Shown: positions 32,998 to 43,011 of the stretch, in pieces | Numbering within the stretch: the first letter of the stretch is position 1 | How the letters are laid out: every line of letters begins with the position of its first letter | Assembly (NCBI RefSeq): GCF_023822065.1 | Contig: NZ_CP084930.1 | Span: forward strand, 2,620,001 to 2,684,000 | Source of the DNA: Sphingomonas morindae | GTDB lineage: Bacteria; Pseudomonadota; Alphaproteobacteria; Sphingomonadales; Sphingomonadaceae | Length of the DNA stretch: 64,000 nt | Direction: 5' to 3' | Made by a program: the position numbers and the translations under genes | Notes under the pieces: model-generated | What the model was told of the DNA's origin: nothing | Seen by the model: only the letters and a program-made list of their open reading frames with translations | The model's database searches: none

Positions 32998-35835
32998 CTA
33001 GCGCGCGGGCATGGCGGCGTAATCGATCAACGACACCGCGCCGAGCCCGCCGGGGCTGGCGTCCGTTTTCCACACCGCCACGCTGATCCGGTTCGGCCCG
33101 TGCGGATCGAGGATGCCGGCGGGCACCGGGAAATCGTGCTGCGGCCCGAGATCGCTCACATAATGGCCGAACTGCCAGCCATTGACGAACAGGATCGCGC
33201 GATAATGGCGGCCCGGCGGATCGGCGATGCGCAGCCCGAGCGAGGCATCGGCGCCGCGCGGCAGGTCCAGCCGCACCGTCGTGCGATACCAGCTGACGCC
33301 GGGCTTATCGTCGTTGGAGGCGAGCCGCGTCTCGTGCCAGCCGGCATCGCCGCCCTTGCCGAGATGCCAGCCCTCGCGCTCGCCGAACAGGCCGCCCTCA
33401 TTATAGGGGCCGCGCAGCGCGTCGGTCGCGCCGTCGCCGCCGCGCCGCCCCTGGATCCGCCAGCCTATCGCATCCGCCTCGGCGCCGAGCGGCACGGCGC
33501 TGACGATGCCGCGCGCGGTGCGGTTCTCGCCCTTGGAGTCATAATCCTCCTCATGGCCCATATCGACCGTGAGCACCGACAGCACATTGTCGCCCCGCCG
33601 CAGCGCGGCCTGGGGGAAACCAAAGGCGCCATCCTCGCCGCCCGTCACGCTGCCGAGAAAGCGGCCGTTGAGCCAGGCGCTGTACGCGCCGCCCTTGCCG
33701 CCGCTGATCACCTTCAGCCGGATGCCGGTGGGCGGCACATGGCCCGCATCATTGCGGAAATGGCCGCGATACCAGGTGTTGCCGGTGTGGAAGCCATAAT
33801 CATCGGCGAACAGGACGGGCAGCGAGCCGGGCTTGGTGATGCTGGCGCTGCTCCGCAGCCGCGCCTCCTGCCACGTCTGGTCGGGGAAATCGGGGTCGAT
33901 CTCGGGTGCCTCGGCGCGGCGCTCCCAGGGGCCGAGCGCGGGGAGGACGAGCCGGGGCCGCGCCGGAACGGTGAAGGCGAGGCCGCCGTCGGGCGCCGGC
34001 GCCGTGGTCACCGCGGCGCCGTTCCAGCGCAGCCGCGCGGCCGGCGGGGCGAACAGCTCGGCGCGCGCCTCCTGCGCCGCGCCATCGCCGGTGAGCGCCA
34101 GCGTATCGCCGGACAGCACCGCCTGGCGCAGCAGCGGCGCGCCGAGCAGGAGCACCGGGCCCGTGCCCGTCTCGGCGCGCCAGACCTGCTCGGTGCTGGG
34201 CGTGTCGGCGATCAGCAGCAGCAGCGGCGGCCGGCCGCCCCCGCTGATCGACAGGCGGATCAGCCCGTCATGGCTGTAGTTGATCCGCAGATCCCGCTTC
34301 TTCTCCCACTGGAGCGTGGCGGCGCCGGCGATCACCGTCACCTCGGGGCGGCGCGCGAAGCGCAGCACCGTTTCGCCCGGGCTGCCCGGCCGGCCATGGA
34401 GCAGCACCACGTCGCGCTCGCCGATCCTGTCGGCGGTCATCAGCTCGGACGTCGAGTAGACGAGATGCTGCCCGGCGAGATCCGTATCGGCCGCCAGCAG
34501 CTTGGCTTCGCGGCCGTCGAGCGTGATGGCGGTGCCCGGCGCCTGCGGTACGCGCGGATAGCGGCCATCCTTGAGCGCAAGCGCGATATGCACCGAGGCG
34601 GGCGTGGCGGCGGTGGTGTCGCCATGGCGGAGCAGATGATATTCGCTGCCGCTGGCGGCATCGCGGCGCACCACGTCGATCACCGCCGGATCGTCCACCC
34701 GGGCCGGCGTGGCGGCGCTGGCGGACAGAAGCGGGGCGCTGGCGGCGAGCATATAGCCGATGCGCTTCATCTCATAATATTTGGGATCGAACTGGCGCCC
34801 CTCGGTGATGGCCGCGCCATAATCGTAGCTGGTATAGTTTTGCGGTATCGCCTGCCAGCCCCAGGAAGTGCCGCCATAGACCATGTAGAAATTCTGCGCC
34901 GTCGCGCCGGCGGCGATATTCTGCTTGTAGAAGACGTTGGCGAAACGGTCGTTGATCAGCTTGGCGCAGGCGCCATAGCCGGGGCCGCCCCAGGGGTCGA
35001 AGGCGCCGCCCTGATATTCCGCCGCGAAAATGGGCTGGCCGGCGCCATGCTCGTCCGCCATATCGGGCGCGGCGTTCCATTTTTCCGGGGTCGAGCAGTC
35101 AAAGCCCTGCGGATAATGATCCCATCCGCTCACCTGCATCGCGCCGACACCGTCGACAAAGGTGCCGTTATGGTTGCCGACCAGCGGCACGCTGATCCCG
35201 TCCGCGCGCGCCTTGGCCTTGAGATGCTGCATATAGGCGCGGCCCTGGTCGCTGCCCTTATAATATTCGTTCTCGACCTGATAGGCGATCACCGTGCCGC
35301 GGCCGCCATCGATCTGGTGGCGCGCGATGATCCGGTCGATCTGGGTCAGCCACTCGTCGGCGGCGGCGAGATAGGCGGGATCGGGGCTGCGATTGGCGAG
35401 CGGCCTGGTCGTGAACCAGAGCGGGAAGCCGCCGCTGTCCACCTCGGCGTTGATATAGGGGCCGGGCCGGGCGATGATGTAGATGCCCGCATCGCGCGCC
35501 GCGTCCAGCAGCCGGTCCATGTCGCGGATGCCGGTGAAATCATAGTGGCCGGGCGCGGCGGAGTGGTAGCCCCAGGAGAAATAGATGGAGGCGGCGTTGA
35601 AGCCGGCCGCCTTCATCTTCTGGAAGATGTCCGGCCAGAGATCGGGGCTGGGCAGGCGATAGGGGTGGAACTCGCCCGACCAGATATAGAGCCGCTTGCC
35701 ATCGATGGTGAAGCTGTGCGCATCGAAGCCGACCCGCGAGGCGGGGGGCGCCGCCCGCGCCGGCGCCCCGGCCCCCAGGCCCGCCACCAGAGCGGCGAGC
35801 GCCGCCGCCCCCATCAGCGCGCCCGGACTCCGCAT
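32998..35835 (-). CDS. GH35 beta-galactosidase, secreted
   Basis: A 945-residue retaining beta-galactosidase with a Sec signal (residues 1-29, ending ARAAP). The TIM-barrel domain has the GH35 opening YIWSGEFHPYRLP, the acid/base Glu190 in YQVENEYY and the nucleophile Glu273 in FAAEYQGGAFD. Two to three beta-sandwich domains follow, including a jelly-roll with SWYRTTVRLDLPRGAD. It would release terminal beta-galactose, for instance from arabinogalactan. GGGGGAG precedes the ATG. It follows GH51 by 38 bases, but the gap contains its own operator-like motif. Confidence 0.95.
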   Translation of the reverse strand: MRSPGALMGAAALAALVAGLGAGAPARAAPPASRVGFDAHSFTIDGKRLYIWSGEFHPYRLPSPDLWPDIFQKMKAAGFNAASIYFSWGYHSAAPGHYDFTGIRDMDRLLDAARDAGIYIIARPGPYINAEVDSGGFPLWFTTRPLANRSPDPAYLAAADEWLTQIDRIIARHQIDGGRGTVIAYQVENEYYKGSDQGRAYMQHLKAKARADGISVPLVGNHNGTFVDGVGAMQVSGWDHYPQGFDCSTPEKWNAAPDMADEHGAGQPIFAAEYQGGAFDPWGGPGYGACAKLINDRFANVFYKQNIAAGATAQNFYMVYGGTSWGWQAIPQNYTSYDYGAAITEGRQFDPKYYEMKRIGYMLAASAPLLSASAATPARVDDPAVIDVVRRDAASGSEYHLLRHGDTTAATPASVHIALALKDGRYPRVPQAPGTAITLDGREAKLLAADTDLAGQHLVYSTSELMTADRIGERDVVLLHGRPGSPGETVLRFARRPEVTVIAGAATLQWEKKRDLRINYSHDGLIRLSISGGGRPPLLLLIADTPSTEQVWRAETGTGPVLLLGAPLLRQAVLSGDTLALTGDGAAQEARAELFAPPAARLRWNGAAVTTAPAPDGGLAFTVPARPRLVLPALGPWERRAEAPEIDPDFPDQTWQEARLRSSASITKPGSLPVLFADDYGFHTGNTWYRGHFRNDAGHVPPTGIRLKVISGGKGGAYSAWLNGRFLGSVTGGEDGAFGFPQAALRRGDNVLSVLTVDMGHEEDYDSKGENRTARGIVSAVPLGAEADAIGWRIQGRRGGDGATDALRGPYNEGGLFGEREGWHLGKGGDAGWHETRLASNDDKPGVSWYRTTVRLDLPRGADASLGLRIADPPGRHYRAILFVNGWQFGHYVSDLGPQHDFPVPAGILDPHGPNRISVAVWKTDASPGGLGAVSLIDYAAMPAR

Positions 35836-35856
35836 AGCCGCTTCTCCCCCAGGTTC

Positions 35857-35870
35857 TTGTCGGACAATAT
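35857..35870 (-). promoter_or_regulatory. Operator-like motif upstream of GH35
   Basis: TTGTCGGACAATAT lies 22-35 bases before the GH35 ATG. TTGT-N3-ACAA is a dyad fitting the GntR/FadR-type pattern TNGTNNNACNA. The same sequence with one change precedes GH51. Confidence 0.5.
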
Positions 35871-35873
35871 TAA

Positions 35874-37424
35874 TCAGCGCAGGTCGAGCATCACCACCGA
35901 TTTGGGCGGCAGCGTCACCGTCAGCGTGTCGCCCTGGCGCGTCGCGCCCGTGAAGGGGGCGGGGCGCACCGCGTCGGGCGCGTCGAAACTATTGTGCGCG
36001 TCCATCGCCGCCGCCGTGAGGATGCGGCCGCTGACGGCGCTGCCCGCCACGCCCGCCAGCGTCAGCGTCACCTGGTCGCCATGCTCGGGATCGGTGTTGG
36101 TCAGCCCGATATGCACCACGCCATCCTGGCCGCGCACCGCGCTGGCGCTGATCGCCGGGAGCACCCACTCATTCTTCGCGTACCAGTGCGATTTCACCTC
36201 GACCGGCAGCACCGTGGCATCCTGATAATCCTTGTACATGTCGAAGACCCAATAAGTGGGCGTCTTCACCATGCGCGGACCGTCGGTCAGCAGCAGCGAT
36301 TGCAGCACATTCACCATCTGCGCGATATTGGCGCCGCGCAGGCGGTCGGTATGGCGCGCGAAAATATCGAAGTTGAGGCTGGCGACGAGCGCGTCGCGCA
36401 GCGAGTTCTGCTGATAGAGGAAGCCGGGATTGGTGCCCGGTTCCACATCGTACCAGGTGCCCCATTCGTCGACGAGCAGCGCCGTCTTCTTGGCGGGGTC
36501 ATATTTGTCCATCACCTTGGCATGGCCGGCGATGATGGTGTCGATGCGCCGCGTCTTGTAGAGCGTCCGCGCCCAGGCGTCCTCGTCGAAGCCGGTCGCC
36601 GCGCCCTTGTGCTTCCACTCGTAGGGAATGGTGTAATAATGCATGCCGATGCCATCGAAATGGCCGCCGGCCTCGCGCATCATCACCTCGGTCCAGTTAT
36701 AGTCATCCTCGTTGGGCCCGCTGGCGATCTTCATCATGTGCTGGCCCTCGGGCAGCTTGAGGAAGCTGCCGTAGCGGCGGGTCAGATCGGCGGCGTATTC
36801 GGGGCGCATATTGCCGCCACAGCCCCACAATTCGTTGCCGATGCCGAACATGGCGACTTTCCAGGGCTGTTTGCGGCCATTGGCGGCGCGTTCCTTGGCG
36901 AGACTCGAGCCCGAGGGCGAGGTCATATATTCGACCCATTCCGCCATTTCGTAGGGGGGCGCGTCGCCGACATTGCCGGCGACATAGGCATCCGCTCCCA
37001 CCATCTCGGAATAGTTCATGAACTCGTGCGTGCCGAAGCTGTTGTCCTCGGTGACGCCGCCCCAGTTGGTGTTGATCTTGATGCGTCGCTTGGCGACGGG
37101 CCCGATCCCCTCGCGCCAGTGATATTCATCGGCGAAGCAGCCGCCCGGCCAGCGGATGACGGGAACGCGGATCGCCTTGAGCGCCTCCAGCACATCGGTG
37201 CGATAGCCGTCGCGGTTGGCGATGCGGCTGTTCCGCCCCACCCAGATGCCGCCATAGATGCCGTGGCCGAGATGCTCGGCGAACTGGCCGAACAGGCGCC
37301 GGTCGAACCGCGGCGCCGGCGTGTCGCCATGCACCACCACGCTGTCCGGCCCGGGGTCCTGTGCGCTCGTCGCCACCGGCGCGGCGGACAGGGCAAGCAA
37401 AGCCAGGATCGGCATCAGGCGCAT
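35874..37424 (-). CDS. GH51 alpha-L-arabinofuranosidase, secreted
   Basis: A 516-residue retaining alpha-L-arabinofuranosidase. A signal peptide ends near ATSAQD. The catalytic TIM barrel shows FGQFAEHLGHGIYGGIWVG, VIRWPGGCFADEYHW, acid/base Glu198 in FGIGNELWGCGG and nucleophile Glu320 in LLVDEWGTWYD. A C-terminal beta-sandwich ends in KSVVMLDLR, as usual for GH51. It removes alpha-L-arabinofuranosyl side chains from arabinans, arabinoxylan or arabinogalactan. I chose the ATG with GGGGAG six bases upstream instead of a GTG two codons earlier. Most GH51 enzymes are cytoplasmic, so the signal is worth noting. Confidence 0.95.
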   Translation of the reverse strand: MRLMPILALLALSAAPVATSAQDPGPDSVVVHGDTPAPRFDRRLFGQFAEHLGHGIYGGIWVGRNSRIANRDGYRTDVLEALKAIRVPVIRWPGGCFADEYHWREGIGPVAKRRIKINTNWGGVTEDNSFGTHEFMNYSEMVGADAYVAGNVGDAPPYEMAEWVEYMTSPSGSSLAKERAANGRKQPWKVAMFGIGNELWGCGGNMRPEYAADLTRRYGSFLKLPEGQHMMKIASGPNEDDYNWTEVMMREAGGHFDGIGMHYYTIPYEWKHKGAATGFDEDAWARTLYKTRRIDTIIAGHAKVMDKYDPAKKTALLVDEWGTWYDVEPGTNPGFLYQQNSLRDALVASLNFDIFARHTDRLRGANIAQMVNVLQSLLLTDGPRMVKTPTYWVFDMYKDYQDATVLPVEVKSHWYAKNEWVLPAISASAVRGQDGVVHIGLTNTDPEHGDQVTLTLAGVAGSAVSGRILTAAAMDAHNSFDAPDAVRPAPFTGATRQGDTLTVTLPPKSVVMLDLR

Positions 37425-37472
37425 CGTCACTCCCCTTCACGATCGATCATCCCGGTCAGGTGATCGTGTCTG

Positions 37473-37486
37473 TTGTCGAACAATAT
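37473..37486 (-). promoter_or_regulatory. Operator-like motif upstream of GH51
   Basis: TTGTCGAACAATAT lies about 50 bases before the GH51 ATG. It is identical to the GH35 motif except for one base in the dyad centre. Both genes are thus probably controlled by one regulator not encoded beside them. Confidence 0.5.
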
Positions 37487-37684
37487 AAGCTGTGGCGAAT
37501 GCCGCAAGGGCCGTTGGGCGAAAAGCCGGCCGTCGCCCGTCATACCGATCCCGGCGGGCGGCGTTCGGCTGGGCCTGCGCCATGCTCCGTCCGCCGGCTT
37601 ATGTCGTGCGTCGCCGGGGCCGCAGGGAACACCCGCCGCCGCCGCTCGCTTTGGCGGTAACCTATGTGAAAGCGGGATTTAGCC

Positions 37685-39772
37685 ATGGCCGATGTCGATC
37701 TCACCCCCTTCGAGCGCGGACAGGGCGGGGAGACCCACCAGCGCCGGGCCGAAGGCGATGACGTGCTCACCACCAATCAGGGCATGCCGATCGCCGACAA
37801 TCAGAACTCGCTGAAGGTCGGCCCGCGCGGGCCGGTGCTGCTGGAGGACGAGATCCTCCGCGAGAAGATCCACCATTTCGATCACGAGCGCATTCCCGAG
37901 CGGATCGTCCATGCCCGCGGCTCGGCCGCGCACGGCTTCTTCGAATGCTATGAGAGCCTGGCCGATATCACCCGCGCCGATCTCTTCCAAAAGAAGGGCC
38001 AGCGCACCGAGGTCTTCACCCGCTTCTCCACCGTGGCGGGGGGCGCCGGCTCGGTCGACACGCCGCGCGACGTGCGGGGCTTCGCCGTGAAATTCTATAC
38101 GCGCGAAGGCAATTGGGATCTGGTCGGCAACAATATCCCGGTCTTCTTCATCCAGGACGCGATCAAATTTCCCGATCTCATCCACGCCGCCAAGATGGAG
38201 GCGGACCGCGGCTATCCCCAGGCGGCCACCGCGCACGATACCTTCTGGGATTTCATCAGCCTGATGCCCGAGAGCACGCACATGCTGATGTGGATCATGT
38301 CCGATAGGACGCTGCCGCGCAGCTTCGCCACCATGGAAGGCTTTGGCATCCACAGCTTCCGCTTCGTCAACAAGGAGGGGAAGAGCAGCTTCGTCAAATT
38401 CCACTGGAAGCCCAAGGCGGGGCTGGCCTCCACCATCTGGGACGAGACGGTGAAGATCGCCGGCGCCGATCCCGATTTCCAGCGGCGCGACCTGTTCGAG
38501 CGGATCGGCCGGGGCGATTATCCCGAATGGGAGCTGGGCATCCAGCTGTTCGACGAGGAATGGGCCAATCAGCAGCCCTATGACGTGCTCGATGCCACCA
38601 AGATCATTCCCGAGGAAGACATTCCGGTGCGGCCGATCGGGCGCATGGTGCTCGATCGCTATCCCGACAATTTCTTCGCCGAGACCGAGCAGGTCGCCTT
38701 CTGCCCGAGCCATATGGTGCCCGGCATCGATCATTCCAACGATCCGCTGCTCCAGGGCCGGCTCTTCTCCTATCTCGACACCCAGCTGAAGCGGCTGGGC
38801 TCCACCAATTTCCACCAGCTGCCGATCAACCAGGCCAAGGGCCGGCCGGGCGGCTGCCCCTTCCACAATTTCCAGCGCGACGGGCACATGCAGATGCAGG
38901 TGCCCAAGGGCCGCGCCAATTACGAGCCCAACAGCCTGGGCGAGGCGGGCGAGATCGCCGGCCCGCGCGAGGATCCCGAGACCGGCTTCTCCAGCTACCC
39001 GGCCGCCGAGGCGGGCGACAAGCTGCGCGTCCGCCCGGAAAGCTTCGCGGATCATTACAGCCAGGCGCGGCTCTTCTTCCGCAGCCTCGATCCGGCCGAG
39101 GCCGCGCATCTGGCCAGCGCGATCGTGTTCGAGCTGTCCAAGGTCTCGCTGCCGCACATCCGCACGCGCATCCTCGCCAATCTCGGCAATGTCGACGAGA
39201 CGCTGGCGCAGCGCGTCGCCGAGGGTCTGGCGCTGCCCGTGCCGGAGGCGAGCCCGACGGCGGCGCCGATCATCGATATGAAGCCGTCCCCGGCGCTGCG
39301 CATCATCAACGGCCCGCGCGAGCGCGCCTCGCTGGAGGGATCGGTGATCGGCGTGCTGATCGCGGACGGCAGCGATGCCGTCGCGCTCGCCGCGCTGCGC
39401 GCCGAGATCGAGGGCGCGGGCGGCCATGCCCTGCTCATCGCGCCCAAGGTGGGGGCGGTGCCGCTGTCGGACGGCAGCGCCATCGCCGCCGATGCGCAAT
39501 TGTTCGGCCAGCCATCGGTCACGGTGGACGCCTGCGCGCTGGTGCTCTCGGCGGAGGCCGGCGCCAAGCTGGCGCGCGAGGCGGCGGCGATCCAGTGGGT
39601 GATGGATGCGTTCGGCCATCTCAAGGCGATCGGCCACGATGCCGGCGCCGCGCCGCTGCTCGCCAAGGCCGGCGTGGAAGCCGATGAGGGGGTGACGGGG
39701 CTGGCGGGCTTCGCCGCCGCCGCCGGCCGTCGCTATTGGGCGCGCGAGGCCAAGATCCGCACGCTGGCCTGA
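37685..39772 (+). CDS. katE: Large-subunit (clade 2) catalase, KatE/HPII type
   Basis: A 695-residue haem catalase that decomposes H2O2. It has the active-site His in [15 protein letters not shown], the catalytic Asn in [22 protein letters not shown] and the haem-ligand Tyr region [22 protein letters not shown] flavodoxin-like C-terminal domain (residues about 555-695, [16 protein letters not shown]...) defines the large-subunit clade. Upstream, 190 bases without a gene hold its promoter. A strong hairpin follows the stop. No regulator such as OxyR is nearby. Confidence 0.96.
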   Translation: MADVDLTPFERGQGGETHQRRAEGDDVLTTNQGMPIADNQNSLKVGPRGPVLLEDEILREKIHHFDHERIPERIVHARGSAAHGFFECYESLADITRADLFQKKGQRTEVFTRFSTVAGGAGSVDTPRDVRGFAVKFYTREGNWDLVGNNIPVFFIQDAIKFPDLIHAAKMEADRGYPQAATAHDTFWDFISLMPESTHMLMWIMSDRTLPRSFATMEGFGIHSFRFVNKEGKSSFVKFHWKPKAGLASTIWDETVKIAGADPDFQRRDLFERIGRGDYPEWELGIQLFDEEWANQQPYDVLDATKIIPEEDIPVRPIGRMVLDRYPDNFFAETEQVAFCPSHMVPGIDHSNDPLLQGRLFSYLDTQLKRLGSTNFHQLPINQAKGRPGGCPFHNFQRDGHMQMQVPKGRANYEPNSLGEAGEIAGPREDPETGFSSYPAAEAGDKLRVRPESFADHYSQARLFFRSLDPAEAAHLASAIVFELSKVSLPHIRTRILANLGNVDETLAQRVAEGLALPVPEASPTAAPIIDMKPSPALRIINGPRERASLEGSVIGVLIADGSDAVALAALRAEIEGAGGHALLIAPKVGAVPLSDGSAIAADAQLFGQPSVTVDACALVLSAEAGAKLAREAAAIQWVMDAFGHLKAIGHDAGAAPLLAKAGVEADEGVTGLAGFAAAAGRRYWAREAKIRTLA

Positions 39773-39781
39773 GCGCGGCGG

Positions 39782-39804
39782 CGCCCGCTCCGCAGGGGCG
39801 GGCG
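39782..39804 (+). terminator. Hairpin terminator after the catalase gene
   Basis: Ten-bp stem (one G-T pair) with a three-base GCA loop, nine bases after the stop; no T tract. Confidence 0.5.
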
Positions 39805-39894
39805 GAACCCGGCGATCCAGTGGCCGTTCCTGCGGCGCAACTGGCGCCGGGAGGCTGGAATGGGGCGAACGGCGCGGGCGAGGGGGCGGGGGGC

Positions 39895-40938
39895 GTGAAC
39901 AGGCTGACGCCGCCCGTCGCCGATCACGGCTTTTTGCGGCGGCTCGGGCTGGTGCTGGGCGCGCTGGCACTGATCTTCTTCGTCTATCGCGTCTCGGATC
40001 TCGTCCTGCTCGCCTTCGGCGCGGCGCTGGGCGGGCTTCTGCTGGCCACCGCCGCCGATGCCTTGGCGGCGCGCACCCCGCTGCCGCGCGGCATGGCGCT
40101 GGCGCTCGCCGTGCTGGCGCTGTTCGCGGTGCTGGGGCTGATCGGGACTTTGTTCGGCACCGAGCTGGTGGGCCAGGCCGACCAGCTCAAGGAAACGCTC
40201 CCGCGCGATTGGGCGCGGCTGCGCGGCCAGCTCGAGGCCAACGCTATGGGGCGGCTGCTCACCCAGTCGCTCAGCCAGGGCAGCGGCGGCGGCGGCATCG
40301 CCCATGCCGTGATCGGCACCGCCTGGGGCGCGGTCGAGACCTTCGCCAACTTCCTCATCATCCTGGTGGGCGCGATCTTCTTCGCGGCCCAGCCCGGCCT
40401 CTACAAACGCGGGCTGATCCTGCTCGCGCCGCCGCCCTATCGCGCGGTGGCAGGCGACGCGATCGACGATGTCGCGCGCGCGCTCCGCCGCTGGCTGCTC
40501 ACCCAGTTGGTGTCGATGGTGCTGATGGGGGTGATGATCGGGCTTGGTCTTGCCTGGTCGGGCGTGTCGGCGGCGGCCGCGCTCGGGCTGCTCGGCGGCC
40601 TGTCCGAGTTCATCCCCTATGTCGGGCCGACGCTGGCGATGGTGCCGGCGCTGGTGATGGCGCTCACCGGCGGCGGATCGGTGTGGGGCGTGCTCGCCAC
40701 CTATGCGGTGGTGCGGATCGTCCAGGCCAATCTGATCACACCCCTTTTGTCGCAGCGGCTGGTGTCGGTGCCGCCCGGCCTCTATCTCTTCCTCATCCTC
40801 GGCGCGGGCGCGGTGTTCGGCACCTATGGCCTGTTCTTCGCCGGCGCGCTGGCGGTGACCTTCTACACGCTGGTGGTCCGCCTCTATGTGCGCGAGACGC
40901 TGGGCGACGACGTGCCCGTGCCGGGCAGCGGCGACTGA
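39895..40938 (+). CDS. AI-2E family transporter
   Basis: A 347-residue membrane protein of the AI-2E/YdiK family: two N-terminal helices (FLRRLGLVLGALALIFFVY, LVLLAFGAALGGLLLATAADAL), a third with ALAVLALFAVLGL, and a C-terminal bundle of about five helices. The last part holds the conserved LGGLSEFIPYVGPTLAMVPALVMAL and VQANLITPLLSQRLVSVPP. Despite the name, few members transport autoinducer-2; several are Na+/H+ antiporters. The GTG start gives a regular N-terminus; the frame is open further upstream through the hairpin region. Confidence 0.88.
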   Translation: MNRLTPPVADHGFLRRLGLVLGALALIFFVYRVSDLVLLAFGAALGGLLLATAADALAARTPLPRGMALALAVLALFAVLGLIGTLFGTELVGQADQLKETLPRDWARLRGQLEANAMGRLLTQSLSQGSGGGGIAHAVIGTAWGAVETFANFLIILVGAIFFAAQPGLYKRGLILLAPPPYRAVAGDAIDDVARALRRWLLTQLVSMVLMGVMIGLGLAWSGVSAAAALGLLGGLSEFIPYVGPTLAMVPALVMALTGGGSVWGVLATYAVVRIVQANLITPLLSQRLVSVPPGLYLFLILGAGAVFGTYGLFFAGALAVTFYTLVVRLYVRETLGDDVPVPGSGD

Positions 40939-41014
40939 CGCTTCCCCGCTGCGCGTCTTTACAGCCGCCATGACACGGCCGAGACTGGTCGCATGCGGGT
41001 GTTGCGCAACCATA

Positions 41015-41031
41015 GGATACCGTATACGAAG
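41015..41031. promoter_or_regulatory. GntR-type operator, site 1 (deaminase operon)
   Basis: GGATACCGTATACGAAG, with the TATACGA core at 41,023-41,029 and the near-dyad CCGTATACGA, 25-40 bases before the deaminase ATG. One of five related sites in the region. Confidence 0.6.
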
Positions 41032-41054
41032 AGCGGGACCAAGGAGGACATCGC

Positions 41055-41978
41055 ATGACTCACGCCTCGGCGCTCTGGCAGGGCGTCTATCCCGCCGTGA
41101 CCACCCAATTCGCCGAAGATCTTTCCGTCGATCTCGGCGCCACGCAGAAGGTGCAGTCCGCGCTCGTCGATGATGGCGTGGACGGGCTCATCCTGCTCGG
41201 CACCTGTGGCGAGAATAATTCGCTCGAGCCCGACGAGAAGCGCGCGCTGCTGCGCGCCGGGGTGGAAGCGGTGGGCGGGCGCGTCCCGCTGGTCGCCGGC
41301 GTGTCCGAGATGACGACCGCGCGCGCGGTGCAGTTCGCCCGCGATGCCGAGGCGATCGGCGTGGACGCGCTGATGCTGTTGCCGGCGATGGTCTATGTGC
41401 CGCGCGGCGAGGAGCTGGCCGCGCATTTCCGCACCGTCGCCGAGGCGACCGCGCTGCCGATCATGCTGTACAACAATCCGCCCGCCTATCGGGTGAGCGT
41501 CGATTTCGCCACGCTCGATGCGCTGGCCGATCTCCCCAACATCGTCGCGGTCAAGGAAAGCGCGCCCGATCCGCGCCGCTTCACCGACATCATCAACCGC
41601 TTCGGCGACCGCTATACGGTGATGGCCGGGCTCGACGATATCGCGCTCGAGGGGCTGTTGCTCGGCGCCAGCGGCTGGGTCTCCGGTCTGACCAGCGCCT
41701 TCCCGCGCGAGTCGGTGCGGCTCGTCGCCGCCGCGCGCGAGGGACGCTGGGAGGAGGCGCGCGCCATCTATCGCTGGTTCATGCCGCTGCTCCATCTCGA
41801 TGCCGAGCATGATCTCGTCCAGTCGATCAAGCTGGCCGAGCAGATCATGGGCCGCGGCAGCGAGCGCGTGCGCATGCCGCGCCTGCCGCTCACGGGCGAG
41901 CGCCGGCGCGAGGTGACGCAATGGGTGGAGCAGTGCGCCGCCACCCAGCCCAGCCTCGCCCTGGCGGACGCCGCCTGA
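41055..41978 (+). CDS. DapA-family lyase, probable delta1-pyrroline-4-hydroxy-2-carboxylate deaminase
   Basis: A 307-residue class I aldolase-fold enzyme with the Schiff-base Lys167 in IVAVKESAPDPRRF, the catalytic Tyr139 in MLYNNPPAYRVS and GTCGENNSLEPDEK at the substrate carboxylate site. Family members include dihydrodipicolinate synthase, but the adjacent hydroxyproline epimerase and FAD dehydrogenase point to LhpC/HypD. That enzyme deaminates the cyclic imine from D-hydroxyproline to 2-oxoglutarate semialdehyde. AAGGAGG precedes the ATG. First gene of a three-gene operon with the epimerase and permease. Confidence 0.85.
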   Translation: MTHASALWQGVYPAVTTQFAEDLSVDLGATQKVQSALVDDGVDGLILLGTCGENNSLEPDEKRALLRAGVEAVGGRVPLVAGVSEMTTARAVQFARDAEAIGVDALMLLPAMVYVPRGEELAAHFRTVAEATALPIMLYNNPPAYRVSVDFATLDALADLPNIVAVKESAPDPRRFTDIINRFGDRYTVMAGLDDIALEGLLLGASGWVSGLTSAFPRESVRLVAAAREGRWEEARAIYRWFMPLLHLDAEHDLVQSIKLAEQIMGRGSERVRMPRLPLTGERRREVTQWVEQCAATQPSLALADAA

Positions 41979-41983
41979 TCGCG

Positions 41984-42982
41984 ATGCGCCACACCTTCTT
42001 CTGCATCGATGGTCACACCGCCGGCAATCCGGTGCGGCTGGTGGCGGGCGGCGCGCCGCTGCTGCGCGGCGCCTCGATGATCGAGCGGCGCGAGGATTTC
42101 CTCGCCCGCTTCGATTGGATCCGCACCGGCCTCTGCTTCGAGCCGCGCGGCCACGACATGATGTCGGGCGGCTTCCTCTACCCGCCGACGCGCGAGGATG
42201 CCGATTGCGGCATCCTCTTCATCGAGACGTCGGGCTGCCTGCCCATGTGCGGCCACGGCACCATCGGCATGGTCACCTTTGGGTTGGAAAACGGGCTGAT
42301 CACGCCGCGCACGCCGGGACGGCTGCGGATCGAGGTGCCGGCGGGGCTGATCGATGTCGACTATGGCGTGGAAGGCGCCCGCGTCGCCTGGGTGCGCATC
42401 CGCAACGTCCCCGCCTATCTGGCGGTGGAGGATGTGCGGATCGAGGTGCCGGGCTTCGGCCCGCTGCGCATCGATGTCGCCTATGGCGGCAATTATTACG
42501 CCATCGTCGAGCCACAGGGCCCGTATCAGGGGCTCGACGCGCTCGGCGCGGCGCGGCTGGTGGAGCTTAGCCGTACCGTGCGCGCGCTGATGCGGGCGGC
42601 GGTGGAGCCGGTGCATCCGCTCGACAATCGCATCCGCGGCGTCAGCCATGTCCTGTGGACCGATGCGCCGCGCGGCAATGGCGCCGACGGGCGCAACGCC
42701 GTCTTCTACGGCGAGCGCGCGATCGATCGCAGCCCGTGCGGCACCGGCACCTCGGCGCGCCTCGCGCATCTCCACGCCAAGGGCCGGCTGGCGGTGGGCG
42801 ATCGCTTCGTCCACGAAAGCTATATCGGAAGCCGCTTCATCGGCCGGGTGGAGGCCGAAACCATGGTGGGGGACCGGCCGGGCATCATCCCTTCGATCGA
42901 AGGATCGGCGGTGGCGACGGGGTTCAACACCATCTGGATCGATCGCGAGGATCCGTTCTGGGCGGGCTTCACCGTCGTCTGA
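41984..42982 (+). CDS. lhpA: 4-hydroxyproline 2-epimerase
   Basis: A 332-residue proline-racemase-family enzyme that interconverts trans-4-hydroxy-L-proline and cis-4-hydroxy-D-proline. Both catalytic cysteines are present, Cys89 (PMCGHGTIG) and Cys252 (SPCGTGTSA). This excludes the trans-3-hydroxyproline dehydratases, which lack the second cysteine, and the opening FFCIDGHTAGNPVRLV is typical of epimerases. It lies six bases behind the deaminase. It commits hydroxyproline to the D-isomer route. Confidence 0.93.
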   Translation: MRHTFFCIDGHTAGNPVRLVAGGAPLLRGASMIERREDFLARFDWIRTGLCFEPRGHDMMSGGFLYPPTREDADCGILFIETSGCLPMCGHGTIGMVTFGLENGLITPRTPGRLRIEVPAGLIDVDYGVEGARVAWVRIRNVPAYLAVEDVRIEVPGFGPLRIDVAYGGNYYAIVEPQGPYQGLDALGAARLVELSRTVRALMRAAVEPVHPLDNRIRGVSHVLWTDAPRGNGADGRNAVFYGERAIDRSPCGTGTSARLAHLHAKGRLAVGDRFVHESYIGSRFIGRVEAETMVGDRPGIIPSIEGSAVATGFNTIWIDREDPFWAGFTVV

Positions 42983-43011
42983 CGCGAAAGCATAACGAGA
43001 AGGGCAGGGGC

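Noticed and set aside
33100-36225. A 1,041-codon open frame antisense to the GH35 and GH51 genes
   Set aside because: High-G+C codon bias keeps antisense frames open; the translation is Ala/Gly/Arg/His-rich without any motif, while the opposite strand has complete catalytic signatures.
37540-37776. Leftward 78-codon frame before the catalase gene
   Set aside because: It overlaps the catalase start, has no ribosome site and its translation is low-complexity.
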